A stretch of 11,953 nt of DNA from Acholeplasmataceae bacterium UBA4853 (GCA_002399815.1 DHEJ01000034.1:17121-29073), one strand, 5' to 3'; positions 1 to 7,391 are shown, numbered from the stretch's first letter. The notes: generated by a model not told the origin, from the sequence alone. Translations and numbers: made by a program.

Positions 1-1659
1 TGTCCAATCATTGTAGCAGATGAGCCAACTGGTAATTTAGACAGTGAATCAGGAAAACAAGTCATCGAACTTTTAGAATCAGTTGCTAAAGATAAATTAG
101 TTATTATTGTGACGCATGATTACGAGCAAGTTGAAAAATATACAACAAGACATATTAAAATGCATGATGGTGAGGTTGTTGAAGATAAATTAATTAAAGC
201 TATTGATAAAAATGAAATCGTTGAAGAACCTAAATTAAACCCAATGTCTTTAGCCACTGTCTTACTATTTGCTTTCAGAAATATCTTATCGATGCCAAGA
301 CGTTTTATCTTCTTTATATTACTTCAAATAATGATTATTTTAGTCTTTACATTCTCCTATACAAACTTGATGATTACAGCACGTAATCAGAATTTTGGTG
401 GTGGATTTGGAAATATTCCACAAAATGATTTTTTTGATTTTTATTCAGATAAGATCTCTGATAATCGTATGAATGTCGTTAAAAAAGATGGTAGTGCGAT
501 GAATCAAAGTGATTTTGATTATTTTAACGGTTTAAATGATATCTTGCATGTTTATAAAAATACAACAACTATGGATAATCACTTAATACAGTATGCCGAT
601 ATGGAGATTCAACCAAATTTTAGTCGATCAATATTTGACTTTAATTTTGATAGTACATTAACTATTTTTGATTCACCCCAATTTTTAATAGGTGGTTCTT
701 TGAATAATTTAGATGCGGATGAAGTCATTGTGTCCAATGCTTTTAATGATGCTAAAGTAGGTAATAAAGTAAGATTTGAAATGTATGAAAAGGTTAATTA
801 TGATTATGTTGCAGTCGAACAAAGTTATGGTGTCTACACTTGGCCCTTTCATGATGCAAATTATGTTGAACATCTAGTCACCTTAACATTTATTTCAAAT
901 GCTGAACCTATGACATTCTATCATTGGGCAAATACGTTAGATCTATATAATGATTATGGACTTTCAAATGCTATGATTGATGATCTAGAATCTGTTGAAG
1001 TCAAAGTTCTAGTTGAAGATTATACATATCAAGTATATACAATTGCAGGGATTTATAATGATAATTTTCGTAGTACCATATATTTTCCACATGATGTATT
1101 AGAGGTTCATACCTATGGACAAACTATGTCACTGATATCAAATAATAAAATATCAGGTGAAAGATTATTTAATTCAATTAATAAAGACGTTTATCGTGTG
1201 ATTTATCCGGAGCTAAATAAGGATGCGATTCAACAACTATTTGCTCCAATTAACTTCTTATTATCATTGTTTTACTACATATTAATTTATTTCTTTGCAA
1301 TTTTCTTATATTTCATTTTATTCTCAGTCATGAGAAATGTTATGAATTCACGTAAGAAGGATTTTGCTATTTTTAGATCAATCGGTGCAAATGAATCAAA
1401 ATTAGGTATATTAGTCATCTTTGAACAAGTAATTATGATGATAGTATCGTTTATTATTTCAATGACTATTTTATCGATTATCAGATATTATGATTTCTCT
1501 ACTAATTTTGTGATGGAACAATTACTACTGATTGACTATGTAATTTTATTCTTTACATTTACATATCTATCAATTTGGCTAGCTAGAAAGTTTAATAAGA
1601 AAACTTTCAAATTCTCTGTGATTGAAAACATCACTGAAAGTAAGGAGGAAGGTCTATGA
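1..1659 (+). CDS. ABC transporter ATPase-permease fusion (FtsX-like), 5'-truncated
   Basis: Probable half of a MacB-like ABC exporter. The frame is open from base 1, so the N-terminus lies outside the window; 552 residues are visible. The protein starts inside the nucleotide-binding domain: Walker B and D-loop (ADEPTGNLDSE, visible residues 6-16) and the H-loop His39 (VTHD). Walker A and the signature motif are missing only because of the cut. A short linker leads to membrane segment 1 (about 101-124), a roughly 290-residue outer domain rich in Asp, Asn and Tyr, then three membrane segments (about 419-442, 469-493, 507-527). The loop after segment 2 carries the FtsX-permease hallmark RKKDFAIFRSIGA. 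The GTG at 109 falls inside the ATPase domain and is not a real start. The stop overlaps the next start (ATGA), so the two proteins are probably co-translated and form a heterodimer. The substrate cannot be read from sequence; peptide, lipid or drug export are all possible. Confidence 0.9.
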   Translation, partial: CPIIVADEPTGNLDSESGKQVIELLESVAKDKLVIIVTHDYEQVEKYTTRHIKMHDGEVVEDKLIKAIDKNEIVEEPKLNPMSLATVLLFAFRNILSMPRRFIFFILLQIMIILVFTFSYTNLMITARNQNFGGGFGNIPQNDFFDFYSDKISDNRMNVVKKDGSAMNQSDFDYFNGLNDILHVYKNTTTMDNHLIQYADMEIQPNFSRSIFDFNFDSTLTIFDSPQFLIGGSLNNLDADEVIVSNAFNDAKVGNKVRFEMYEKVNYDYVAVEQSYGVYTWPFHDANYVEHLVTLTFISNAEPMTFYHWANTLDLYNDYGLSNAMIDDLESVEVKVLVEDYTYQVYTIAGIYNDNFRSTIYFPHDVLEVHTYGQTMSLISNNKISGERLFNSINKDVYRVIYPELNKDAIQQLFAPINFLLSLFYYILIYFFAIFLYFILFSVMRNVMNSRKKDFAIFRSIGANESKLGILVIFEQVIMMIVSFIISMTILSIIRYYDFSTNFVMEQLLLIDYVILFFTFTYLSIWLARKFNKKTFKFSVIENITESKEEGL

Positions 1660-3896
1660 TTTCCGTTCAAAATCTTGATAAATATTTTAATAAGAATAAG
1701 AAGAATAGTATTCATGTATTAAATAATATATCTTTAGAATTTCCTGAAAAAGGATTAGTAGTATTACTTGGACCTTCTGGTTCAGGTAAGACAACGTTAT
1801 TAAATGTTATTGGTGGGTTGGATAAAGTTGAAAGAGGATCAATTCAATTCTATGATCACCAAATTAATTATTATAGTTCTGCCATTTGGGATAAGATAAG
1901 AACAGAGGAAGTTGGATATATTTTCCAAAACTACTATTTGATGTCTGATTTAAGTGTTTTTGATAACGTAGCATTCGTATTAAAAATGATGGGAATTAGT
2001 GATAAAGAAGCAATTAATGAACGTGTTTCTTATATTTTAGAACAAGTTGGTATGTACCGTTTTAGAAAGAAACGTGCATCACAATTATCTGGAGGTCAGC
2101 AACAAAGAGTTGCAATCGCTAGAGCATTAGTTAAAAATCCTAAAGTCATTATTGCAGATGAACCAACGGGAAACTTAGATAGTAAAAACACACTTGAGAT
2201 TATGAATATCATTAAAACAATTTCTTTAAATAAATTAGTTGTTTTAGTGACACATGAAAAGGAGATTGCTAATTTTTATAGTGACCGTGTCATCGAATTA
2301 AAAGATGGTACTATCATTTCTGATTCCATAAATCAAAATGATACAGATCATAATTTTTCAAATGAAAATACAATTTATTTAAAGGATTTAAAGGAAGTAT
2401 CTAAATTTAATGATGAGGGTTTAAAAGCCTCACTTTATTCGGATACTGCTGAAGTGAGTAACACTTCGATTCGATTAATTATTAAGAATAAGACCTTATA
2501 CTTAGATATCAATTCACCTATCGATAAAATTAAGATTATTGATAAAGATTCACATATTGAAGTCAAAGATGAGCACTACAAGAAAAAAACACGTGCTGAA
2601 ATGCTTGAAACAACATTTGATGAGCAAAAGCTAGATCATCAAAACTTGCCAAAAGAAAAAAAGATGATTATTTCATTTAAAAATAGTTTTTGGATAGCAT
2701 TTAAAAAGTTATTAAAATTTGGTAGAAAAGGTAAATTAATGCTTGTAATATTCGCTATTTCAGGTGCTTTAGTAGCTTTTTCAACAATTAATCTATATTC
2801 AATCCTTACTCAAAATTATCGCGACTTAATCCAAATGGATGAGCGTTACTTAGAGATTAAGAGTAGTAATGTACCATCAAATAATACACAAGATATACTA
2901 GATGATTTTGAAGAGGCTGCAAACAATGAATTATTTAGAGTTAATTTGCATCAAAGTGCAGCAAGTTCGCTAAGTGTTAAGTTATCTGATGATAATTTTA
3001 AAAACGTAGGTAATAATATAAAGGTTGAATATGCTGATCAACTTGTTGAATCGGATTTAATTTTTGGTACCCTACCTACTAATCCGAATCAAATAGTCAT
3101 TTCAAGAGGTGTATATTCCCAAGGAAATACTAATGATACCAACTTCACGGATATTGGTATTTGGAGTTTGGGTGAGTTCTTGCATGAAAAATTAGTGGTT
3201 GTAACATTAACTGGTTTAACAAATCGTGAGCTTGAAGTTGTAGGTATTGTCGATAGACTTTATAAATCTGTTTATGCTTATGATTATCAGACCTCATATT
3301 ATTTAAGAGGATATGATACAACTGGCATAATAACCGAATCTGAATATCCAAAATTAATATTAAATTCCAGTAGTTCTAGCTATATGTTATTTACAAAAGA
3401 TTCAACATATGCAAAGAATAGCTTGGAATCCAAAGGTTATGAAGTTAAACTGTCTAGTCAAGATGCAATGGATCAAAATAATAACCGAATTCAATCTGGT
3501 TTAGCTACTAACTTGACAGTATCTTTATTCTTGGTTGGTGGATCACTCTTAGCATTTTATTTTGTTATGAGATCATCTATGATTTCTAGAATATATGAAA
3601 TCTCAGTATACCGTGCACTTGGTGTAAGAAAAATGGAAATATATGGATCCTTTTCAGTTGAAATAATCCTTTTAACCGCGGTTTCTGGTTTCATTGGATT
3701 TATACTTACGACATTTTTATTAGGTTATATATCAAGTTCTCCATTATCAGTTATCTTTAGTTTTAGAGTTGATTTGATGAGTGTAATGATAGGTTTACTC
3801 ATATTATTTGGCTCAAATCTATTTATTGGACTCATGCCTCTGATTTTATTACTTAGAAAAACACCTTCACAAATTATCAGTTCATACGATATGTAA
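1656..3896 (+). CDS. ABC transporter ATPase-permease fusion (FtsX-like), complete
   Basis: Second half of the exporter, 746 residues. The ATPase domain (about 1-222) is complete: Walker A GPSGSGKTT (39-47), Q-loop Gln91, signature LSGGQ (144-148), Walker B IIADEP ending in catalytic Glu169, and H-loop His200. A charged, non-membrane region (about 223-340) follows, longer than the matching linker in the upstream protein. Then come membrane segment 1 (361-383), an outer domain of about 235 residues, and three membrane segments (about 618-638, 662-690, 707-733). RIYEISVYRALGVRKMEI (645-662) is the FtsX-family loop. A strong AAGGAGG (1642-1648) lies 7 nt before the ATG, inside the upstream gene. 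Order and topology (ATPase, 1 segment, outer domain, 3 segments) match the MacB class. In MacB the subunits work as a homodimer; two different adjacent fusions suggest a heterodimer here. Substrate unknown. Confidence 0.92.
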   Translation: MISVQNLDKYFNKNKKNSIHVLNNISLEFPEKGLVVLLGPSGSGKTTLLNVIGGLDKVERGSIQFYDHQINYYSSAIWDKIRTEEVGYIFQNYYLMSDLSVFDNVAFVLKMMGISDKEAINERVSYILEQVGMYRFRKKRASQLSGGQQQRVAIARALVKNPKVIIADEPTGNLDSKNTLEIMNIIKTISLNKLVVLVTHEKEIANFYSDRVIELKDGTIISDSINQNDTDHNFSNENTIYLKDLKEVSKFNDEGLKASLYSDTAEVSNTSIRLIIKNKTLYLDINSPIDKIKIIDKDSHIEVKDEHYKKKTRAEMLETTFDEQKLDHQNLPKEKKMIISFKNSFWIAFKKLLKFGRKGKLMLVIFAISGALVAFSTINLYSILTQNYRDLIQMDERYLEIKSSNVPSNNTQDILDDFEEAANNELFRVNLHQSAASSLSVKLSDDNFKNVGNNIKVEYADQLVESDLIFGTLPTNPNQIVISRGVYSQGNTNDTNFTDIGIWSLGEFLHEKLVVVTLTGLTNRELEVVGIVDRLYKSVYAYDYQTSYYLRGYDTTGIITESEYPKLILNSSSSSYMLFTKDSTYAKNSLESKGYEVKLSSQDAMDQNNNRIQSGLATNLTVSLFLVGGSLLAFYFVMRSSMISRIYEISVYRALGVRKMEIYGSFSVEIILLTAVSGFIGFILTTFLLGYISSSPLSVIFSFRVDLMSVMIGLLILFGSNLFIGLMPLILLLRKTPSQIISSYDM

Positions 3897-3900
3897 AAGA

Positions 3901-3927
3901 AAAACCAACTTTCGAGTTGGTTTTTTT
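3901..3927. terminator. Bidirectional intrinsic terminator
   Basis: The stem CCAACT (3905-3910) pairs with AGTTGG (3915-3920) around a TTCG tetraloop. It is flanked by AAAA on the left and seven T on the right, so the helix can extend with A-T pairs and gives a U-tract on either strand. It lies between the stops of the ABC exporter (3896) and the convergent nitroreductase (3929) and should end both transcripts. Confidence 0.92.
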
Positions 3928-3928
3928 C

Positions 3929-4537
3929 TTAATCAATATGATAAGTGATTTCACTTGCTTTTAGACGAATGGACTGGTAACCCTCTTCATCTTTTTTACC
4001 TATTGAGATTAAAAGGATTGGTAAATAGTTTGAATCAATACCTAATGTCTCATTTGCAAGTTCAGTATTAAACCCACCAATTGGACATGTATCATAACCA
4101 TGCATTCTAGCCACTAACATAAAGTGAGAAGCAAATAATCCGGCATCAAGGAATAGCGATGAAATGTATTTTTGACTTGTTGGATCATGATGTATATTTT
4201 TGAAACGATCCAATTGACGATGTTTAACCTCATCAGGCATAATACCTTCTGCCACAGCTCTTGAAAAAATGGTTTCAGCCATTTGATATTTATGTTTATC
4301 ACCTGTTATTAAAATAAGTTGTGAAGCAGTTTCTAATTGACTGACATTCATTCTTAAAATAGGTCTTAGTTTTTCTCTTGCAGCTTTCGATTCAATAACA
4401 AAAAATCTTAAGGGTTGTAAATTACCACTTGATGGAGCTCTTAATGCTTCATCAAGCATTTCGTATAATTCAGTATTTGATATTTTATAATCGCTATATT
4501 TTCTTATTGAGCGACGATTAAGTATAATTTCTTTCAC
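3929..4537 (-). CDS. Nitroreductase family FMN-dependent oxidoreductase
   Basis: A 202-residue soluble protein of the usual length for the nitroreductase fold. Family marks are the N-terminal RRSIRKYSD (8-16), whose Arg/Ser residues contact the FMN phosphate, the ALRAPSSGNLQPLRFFVI segment (32-49), and the C-terminal DAGLFASHFMLVARMHGYDTCPIGGF region that lines the flavin pocket. Such enzymes use NAD(P)H to reduce nitro compounds, quinones or similar acceptors; the natural substrate cannot be told from sequence. The start is GTG (4537-4535), preceded by AGGA (4547-4544) with 6 nt spacing. It is transcribed away from mutY and ends at the shared terminator with the ABC operon. Context gives no metabolic link. 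Family assignment is firm; specific function is not. Confidence 0.9.
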   Translation of the reverse strand: MKEIILNRRSIRKYSDYKISNTELYEMLDEALRAPSSGNLQPLRFFVIESKAAREKLRPILRMNVSQLETASQLILITGDKHKYQMAETIFSRAVAEGIMPDEVKHRQLDRFKNIHHDPTSQKYISSLFLDAGLFASHFMLVARMHGYDTCPIGGFNTELANETLGIDSNYLPILLISIGKKDEEGYQSIRLKASEITYHID

Positions 4538-4564
4538 GACTTGTCCTACCTTCTTGTTTTAAGT

Positions 4565-4570
4565 ATTCTA
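4565..4570 (-). promoter_or_regulatory. Candidate extended -10 of the nitroreductase gene
   Basis: On the minus strand TAGAAT is preceded by TGT, forming an extended -10 (TGnTAGAAT). It would start transcription about 20 nt before the GTG start, upstream of the ribosome site. No good -35 is visible, as is common with extended -10 promoters. Position and match only; no further support. Confidence 0.35.
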
Positions 4571-4586
4571 ACATCAAAATGACGTT
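4570..4586. promoter_or_regulatory. Imperfect palindrome between divergent -10 boxes, possible operator
   Basis: AACATCA (4570-4576), a 3-nt AAA centre and TGACGTT (4580-4586) pair at 6 of 7 positions. The palindrome fills the gap between the minus-strand -10 (4565-4570) and the plus-strand -10 (4586-4591), touching both. A repressor bound here could block both divergent promoters. It does not match a regulator site I recognise, and in AT-rich DNA a 6/7 palindrome can arise by chance. Confidence 0.3.
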
Positions 4587-4591
4587 ATAAT
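4586..4591 (+). promoter_or_regulatory. Candidate -10 box of mutY
   Basis: A perfect TATAAT lies 30 nt before the mutY ATG and would give a leader of about 20 nt carrying the AGGAG ribosome site (4611-4615). The -35 region (around 4563-4568) is a poor match. Confidence 0.45.
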
Positions 4592-4620
4592 GATAGAATA
4601 TACCTACAAGAGGAGAGATT

Positions 4621-5634
4621 ATGGAATATTTACGACTATTTGATTGGTATCATACCAATAAACGAGATTTACCGTTTAGAAAAACATCTAATCCTTACTT
4701 AATTTGGGTATCTGAAGTGATGCTTCAACAAACCCAGGTAGATACAATGTTACCTTATTATGAACGATTTATTAAAAGGTTTCCTACTGTAGAATCACTG
4801 GCTTTAAGTACGATAGAAGAGGTATTAACTATTGTATCTGGCATAGGATACTATAAAAGATTTAGAATGTTAAAAAAAGGTGCATCCTATGTTTATAGTA
4901 ACCTAGATGGTATACTTCCTAAAACCTATGATGAATTAAGAAAAATCCCTGGAATTGGTGCTTACACGGCTGGTGCAATTATGTCAATTGCATATAATTT
5001 AGCATACCCAGCCACAGATGGAAATGTTATTAGAGTATTATCTAGAGTATATGAAATTAATGATGATTTTAGATTGGATAAACATCGTAAAAAGCTTGAT
5101 ATATTTAATAAGGAATTAATTGAAAGATCAAATAATCCACATGATTATACGCAATCCATGATGGAACTGGGAGCAACCGTTTGTAAGAAGAGTAATCCCG
5201 ATTGTAAGGCTTGTCCACTAAATTCTATTTGTTTAGCAAAAAAACATCAAACAACTATGAATTATCCAGTTTTGAGTCCTTTAAAGTCAAAAAAAGAAAT
5301 CAATTATTTTGTCTTTATTCTAAAGTACGAAGAAACATTCATCGTTAGAAAAAGAACAGAAGAATTATTAAATGGTTTTAATGAATTTATCTTTATTGAA
5401 TCAGATAGTCTTAATGGTGCGTTACTTAAATTAGAAGCATTAGGATTTGATGTAGTCATCTATGAAAATTATCCAAAAGTAAAACATGTTTTCACACATT
5501 TAGTTTGGCATATGGAAGTATATAGTGGTATATCAAAAAAAGTTCCTGATAGTTATTTAACTATCAAAAACTTTTCAAATATGCCTTTATCAACTGTCAT
5601 GGATAAATTAATTAAAACGACTCATTTAATATAA
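4621..5634 (+). CDS. mutY: A/G-specific adenine DNA glycosylase MutY
   Basis: Removes adenine mispaired with 8-oxoguanine in base-excision repair. The 337-residue protein has the full family layout. The catalytic Glu32 lies in SEVMLQQTQV, the helix-hairpin-helix at about 107-120 (RKIPGIGAYTAGAI), and the catalytic Asp133 in PATDGNVIRVLSR. The iron-sulfur cluster ligands Cys188, Cys195, Cys198 and Cys204 keep the C-x6-C-x2-C-x5-C spacing. The C-terminal part (about 225-337) is the NUDIX-like domain that reads 8-oxoG, with the typical HVFTHLVWHMEVY stretch. The usual WxGLGYYxRAR segment is altered to VSGIGYYKRFR (72-82). The ATG is preceded by AGGAG with 5 nt spacing. The gene diverges from the nitroreductase and overlaps queT tail to tail by 13 nt. 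Confidence 0.96.
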   Translation: MEYLRLFDWYHTNKRDLPFRKTSNPYLIWVSEVMLQQTQVDTMLPYYERFIKRFPTVESLALSTIEEVLTIVSGIGYYKRFRMLKKGASYVYSNLDGILPKTYDELRKIPGIGAYTAGAIMSIAYNLAYPATDGNVIRVLSRVYEINDDFRLDKHRKKLDIFNKELIERSNNPHDYTQSMMELGATVCKKSNPDCKACPLNSICLAKKHQTTMNYPVLSPLKSKKEINYFVFILKYEETFIVRKRTEELLNGFNEFIFIESDSLNGALLKLEALGFDVVIYENYPKVKHVFTHLVWHMEVYSGISKKVPDSYLTIKNFSNMPLSTVMDKLIKTTHLI

Positions 5635-6113
5635 AAGTGAAGTGCTTGGGTTTTTTCTAGTGAGAGTTTGAATGGGATACCAATTAAGGTTACAACAGCA
5701 AATTCTCCAATAAAAATCCATAAAAAGTTTAACCAGTATTGATCAAATATTTGATATAAATATGATATTTCAAAAGAAATGACTAAACCATTGATTAATC
5801 CAGGTACTATAATTAAAGCTATATACCAATGTTTTTTAAACATAATCAGTAGTATACAAGTTATGAGTGTAGCAAATGACCCATAAAAAGCATCAATAAT
5901 ACCGAATGCTCCTATCCAATTGGCTAAAAATGTACCAAATACTAAACCAATTGTATGTTTTTTATTGAAAAACACTAAAACGAGTAGAATTTCTGCAATT
6001 CTAAATTGAATTACTTCAAAACTCATAAAATAAAAAGCCAAAACGAGAACAACGTAAATGGCTGCAATGGTTACTTCTAGGACAATATCCTTTAAACTTA
6101 AAAATTTTGACAT
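5622..6113 (-). CDS. queT: QueT family queuosine-precursor importer (ECF S-component)
   Basis: A 163-residue, very hydrophobic protein with about five to six membrane segments. It has the QueT family pattern: VIQFRIAEILLVLVFF near residue 34, GLVFGTFLANWIG then D-x-FYGSFATLIT in the middle, and WIFIGEFAVVTLIGIPF near the end. QueT proteins are substrate-binding S-components that capture queuosine precursors (preQ1 or related) and work with a shared ECF energizing module, which is not encoded in this window. The assignment is supported independently by a preQ1-I riboswitch directly upstream and by the divergent tgt gene, which uses the imported base. The ATG is preceded by AAGGAG (6125-6120, minus strand) with 6 nt spacing. 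The 3' end overlaps the 3' end of mutY, and no terminator is visible after it. Confidence 0.9.
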   Translation of the reverse strand: MSKFLSLKDIVLEVTIAAIYVVLVLAFYFMSFEVIQFRIAEILLVLVFFNKKHTIGLVFGTFLANWIGAFGIIDAFYGSFATLITCILLIMFKKHWYIALIIVPGLINGLVISFEISYLYQIFDQYWLNFLWIFIGEFAVVTLIGIPFKLSLEKTQALHFYIK

Positions 6114-6160
6114 AATATACTCCTTGTTTTTTTATAGCGGGTGGTCTAGGCTACCGCTTC
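6113..6160 (-). promoter_or_regulatory. preQ1-I riboswitch controlling queT translation
   Basis: Read on the minus strand, P1 is AGCGG (6158-6154) paired with CCGCT (6140-6136). It encloses a C-rich loop containing CCTAGACCAC and is followed by the A-rich tail TATAAAAAAACAAGGAG that runs into the Shine-Dalgarno site. This is the class I preQ1 aptamer layout: a small hairpin whose A-rich tail folds back to make an H-type pseudoknot. The tail end AACAAGG is the same as in the structurally known Thermoanaerobacter tengcongensis switch as I remember it. The loop CCT can pair with AGG of the ribosome site, so preQ1 binding should hide the site and lower QueT synthesis. No terminator hairpin lies between it and the ATG, which fits translational control. 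The extent shown runs to the start codon. Confidence 0.88.
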
Positions 6161-6166
6161 TTTGTC

Positions 6167-6195
6167 TTTAATATTGTATCACTTTATGGTATAAT
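6167..6195 (+). promoter_or_regulatory. Candidate tgt promoter
   Basis: TTTAAT (6167-6172) and a perfect TATAAT (6190-6195) are separated by 17 nt, placing the start near 6202 and giving a leader of about 20 nt that carries the AAAGGTGA ribosome site. The -10 is strong and the -35 weak. It overlaps the opposing queT promoter. Confidence 0.6.
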
Positions 6196-6201
6196 TTTAA
6201 A
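6173..6201 (-). promoter_or_regulatory. Candidate queT promoter
   Basis: On the minus strand TTTAAA (6201-6196) and TACAAT (6178-6173) are separated by 17 nt. Transcription would start near 6166, a few bases before the preQ1 aptamer, which fits a short riboswitch leader. Its -10 lies in the spacer of the tgt promoter and vice versa. Confidence 0.55.
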
Positions 6202-6221
6202 GCAAAGAAAGGTGATTTTTG

Positions 6222-7337
6222 TTGATAAAGTTTGAAGTATTACATACATGTAAGCAAAGTGGTGCTAGATTAGGTCGTTTAACAACACCGCATGGTGTAT
6301 TTGAAACACCATTTTTTATGCCGGTTGGAACACTTGCTACAGTTAAAACATTAACTCCAGAAGAAATAAAAGAAGTCTCTGAAGGACTTATTTTAGCAAA
6401 TACTTATCATCTATGGCAACAACCAGGTGAAGATATTGTTAAAATGCATGGAGGCATTAGAGGATTTATGGAGTGGGATGGTGCTTTATTAACCGATAGT
6501 GGTGGTTTTCAAGTATTTAGTTTGGCTAAAATTAGAGATATTAAAGAAGAAGGGGTTCATTTTAAACACCATAAATCTGGTGCACCTTTATTTTTATCTC
6601 CTGAAGAAGCAATTAGAATTCAAGAAGATTTAGGTGCTGATATTATCATGTCATTTGATGAATGTCCACCACCATATGAATCATATGAATATATGAAGCA
6701 ATCCGTTGATCGTACGATTAGATGGGCTAAAAGAGGACAAAATGCACTTAAAACTGATCAAGCATTATTTGGAATAGTTCAAGGTGGATTAAATAAAGAG
6801 TTAAGAGCTTATTGTGCTGAAGAACTGATTAAAATGGATTTCCCAGGTTATTCTATTGGTGGGTTATCTGTCGGTGAAACCAAACAAGAAATGTATGAAA
6901 TGACTAAGTTTTTAAATCCTATCATGCCTTTTAATAAACCTAGATATTTAATGGGAGTTGGTGCACCGGAAGACTTACTAGAAAATGTTATTAATGGGAT
7001 TGATATGTTTGACTGTGTCCTACCTACAAGAAATGCTAGACATGGTACAGCGTTTACAACAAAAGGTAAAGTTACAGTAAAAAATCAAATCTATGAGAAG
7101 AGTTTTGAACCATTAGATCTAGGTTTACAAACGTCTATATCAAAGTATTCTAGAAGTTATATTAGACATCTATTTAAAGCGGAAGAAATTTTAGGTATGA
7201 GAATTCTTACAATTCAAAATTTGGCTTACTTAAAACACCTAATGCAAGAAATTAGACAAGCTATTAAAGAAGACCGTTTACTCGATTTCAAAAAAGAGTT
7301 TTATGAAAACACGAATTACAAGCAAGTCGACGTCTAA
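6222..7337 (+). CDS. tgt: tRNA-guanine transglycosylase, zinc site lost
   Basis: Exchanges the guanine at wobble position 34 of GUN-anticodon tRNAs for preQ1. The core is well kept: LTDSGGFQVFSL (catalytic-pocket Asp92), SFDECPPPYE, FGIVQGG, YSIGGLSVGE, RYLMGVG, and MFDCVLPTRNARHG with nucleophile Asp264, the same number as in E. coli. Val217 in GGLSVGE is the bacterial (preQ1) choice; queuine-using enzymes carry Gly there. The zinc motif CxCxxC that normally follows PLD is absent (residues about 300-308 read LGLQTSISK), and the matching His in the usual TIHNL is Gln332 (TIQNL), so all four ligands are gone. Start: two tandem TTG codons (6219, 6222); the second is preferred because it lies 6 nt after AAAGGTGA, giving 371 residues, close to the usual length. 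It diverges from queT. Activity without zinc is an inference to be tested. Confidence 0.95.
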   Translation: MIKFEVLHTCKQSGARLGRLTTPHGVFETPFFMPVGTLATVKTLTPEEIKEVSEGLILANTYHLWQQPGEDIVKMHGGIRGFMEWDGALLTDSGGFQVFSLAKIRDIKEEGVHFKHHKSGAPLFLSPEEAIRIQEDLGADIIMSFDECPPPYESYEYMKQSVDRTIRWAKRGQNALKTDQALFGIVQGGLNKELRAYCAEELIKMDFPGYSIGGLSVGETKQEMYEMTKFLNPIMPFNKPRYLMGVGAPEDLLENVINGIDMFDCVLPTRNARHGTAFTTKGKVTVKNQIYEKSFEPLDLGLQTSISKYSRSYIRHLFKAEEILGMRILTIQNLAYLKHLMQEIRQAIKEDRLLDFKKEFYENTNYKQVDV

Positions 7338-7341
7338 ACAC

Positions 7342-7370
7342 TTTATTTTTTATTAAAAATAGTTTACAAT
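7342..7370 (+). promoter_or_regulatory. Candidate ftsZ promoter
   Basis: TTTATT (7342-7347) and TACAAT (7365-7370) are separated by 17 nt, just after the tgt stop and 21 nt before the ftsZ ATG. There is no terminator between tgt and ftsZ, so read-through from tgt is also possible. Confidence 0.45.
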
Positions 7371-7391
7371 GGGAATGATAGGAGGGATATC

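Noticed and set aside
109..1659. A separate permease gene starting at the GTG at 109
   Set aside because: The same frame is open from base 1 and encodes Walker B and D-loop residues upstream; the GTG is the Val of the VTHD H-loop, so it is internal.
3145..3351. 68-residue minus-strand reading frame
   Set aside because: It lies wholly inside the well-supported ABC exporter gene and shows no recognisable domain.
4114..4302. 62-residue reading frame inside the nitroreductase gene
   Set aside because: Same strand, different frame, fully within a coding region with clear family motifs.
6219..6221. The first TTG as tgt start codon
   Set aside because: Only 3 nt separate it from AAAGGTGA; the next TTG at 6222 has better spacing and brings residue numbers into line with E. 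coli Tgt. The difference is one residue.
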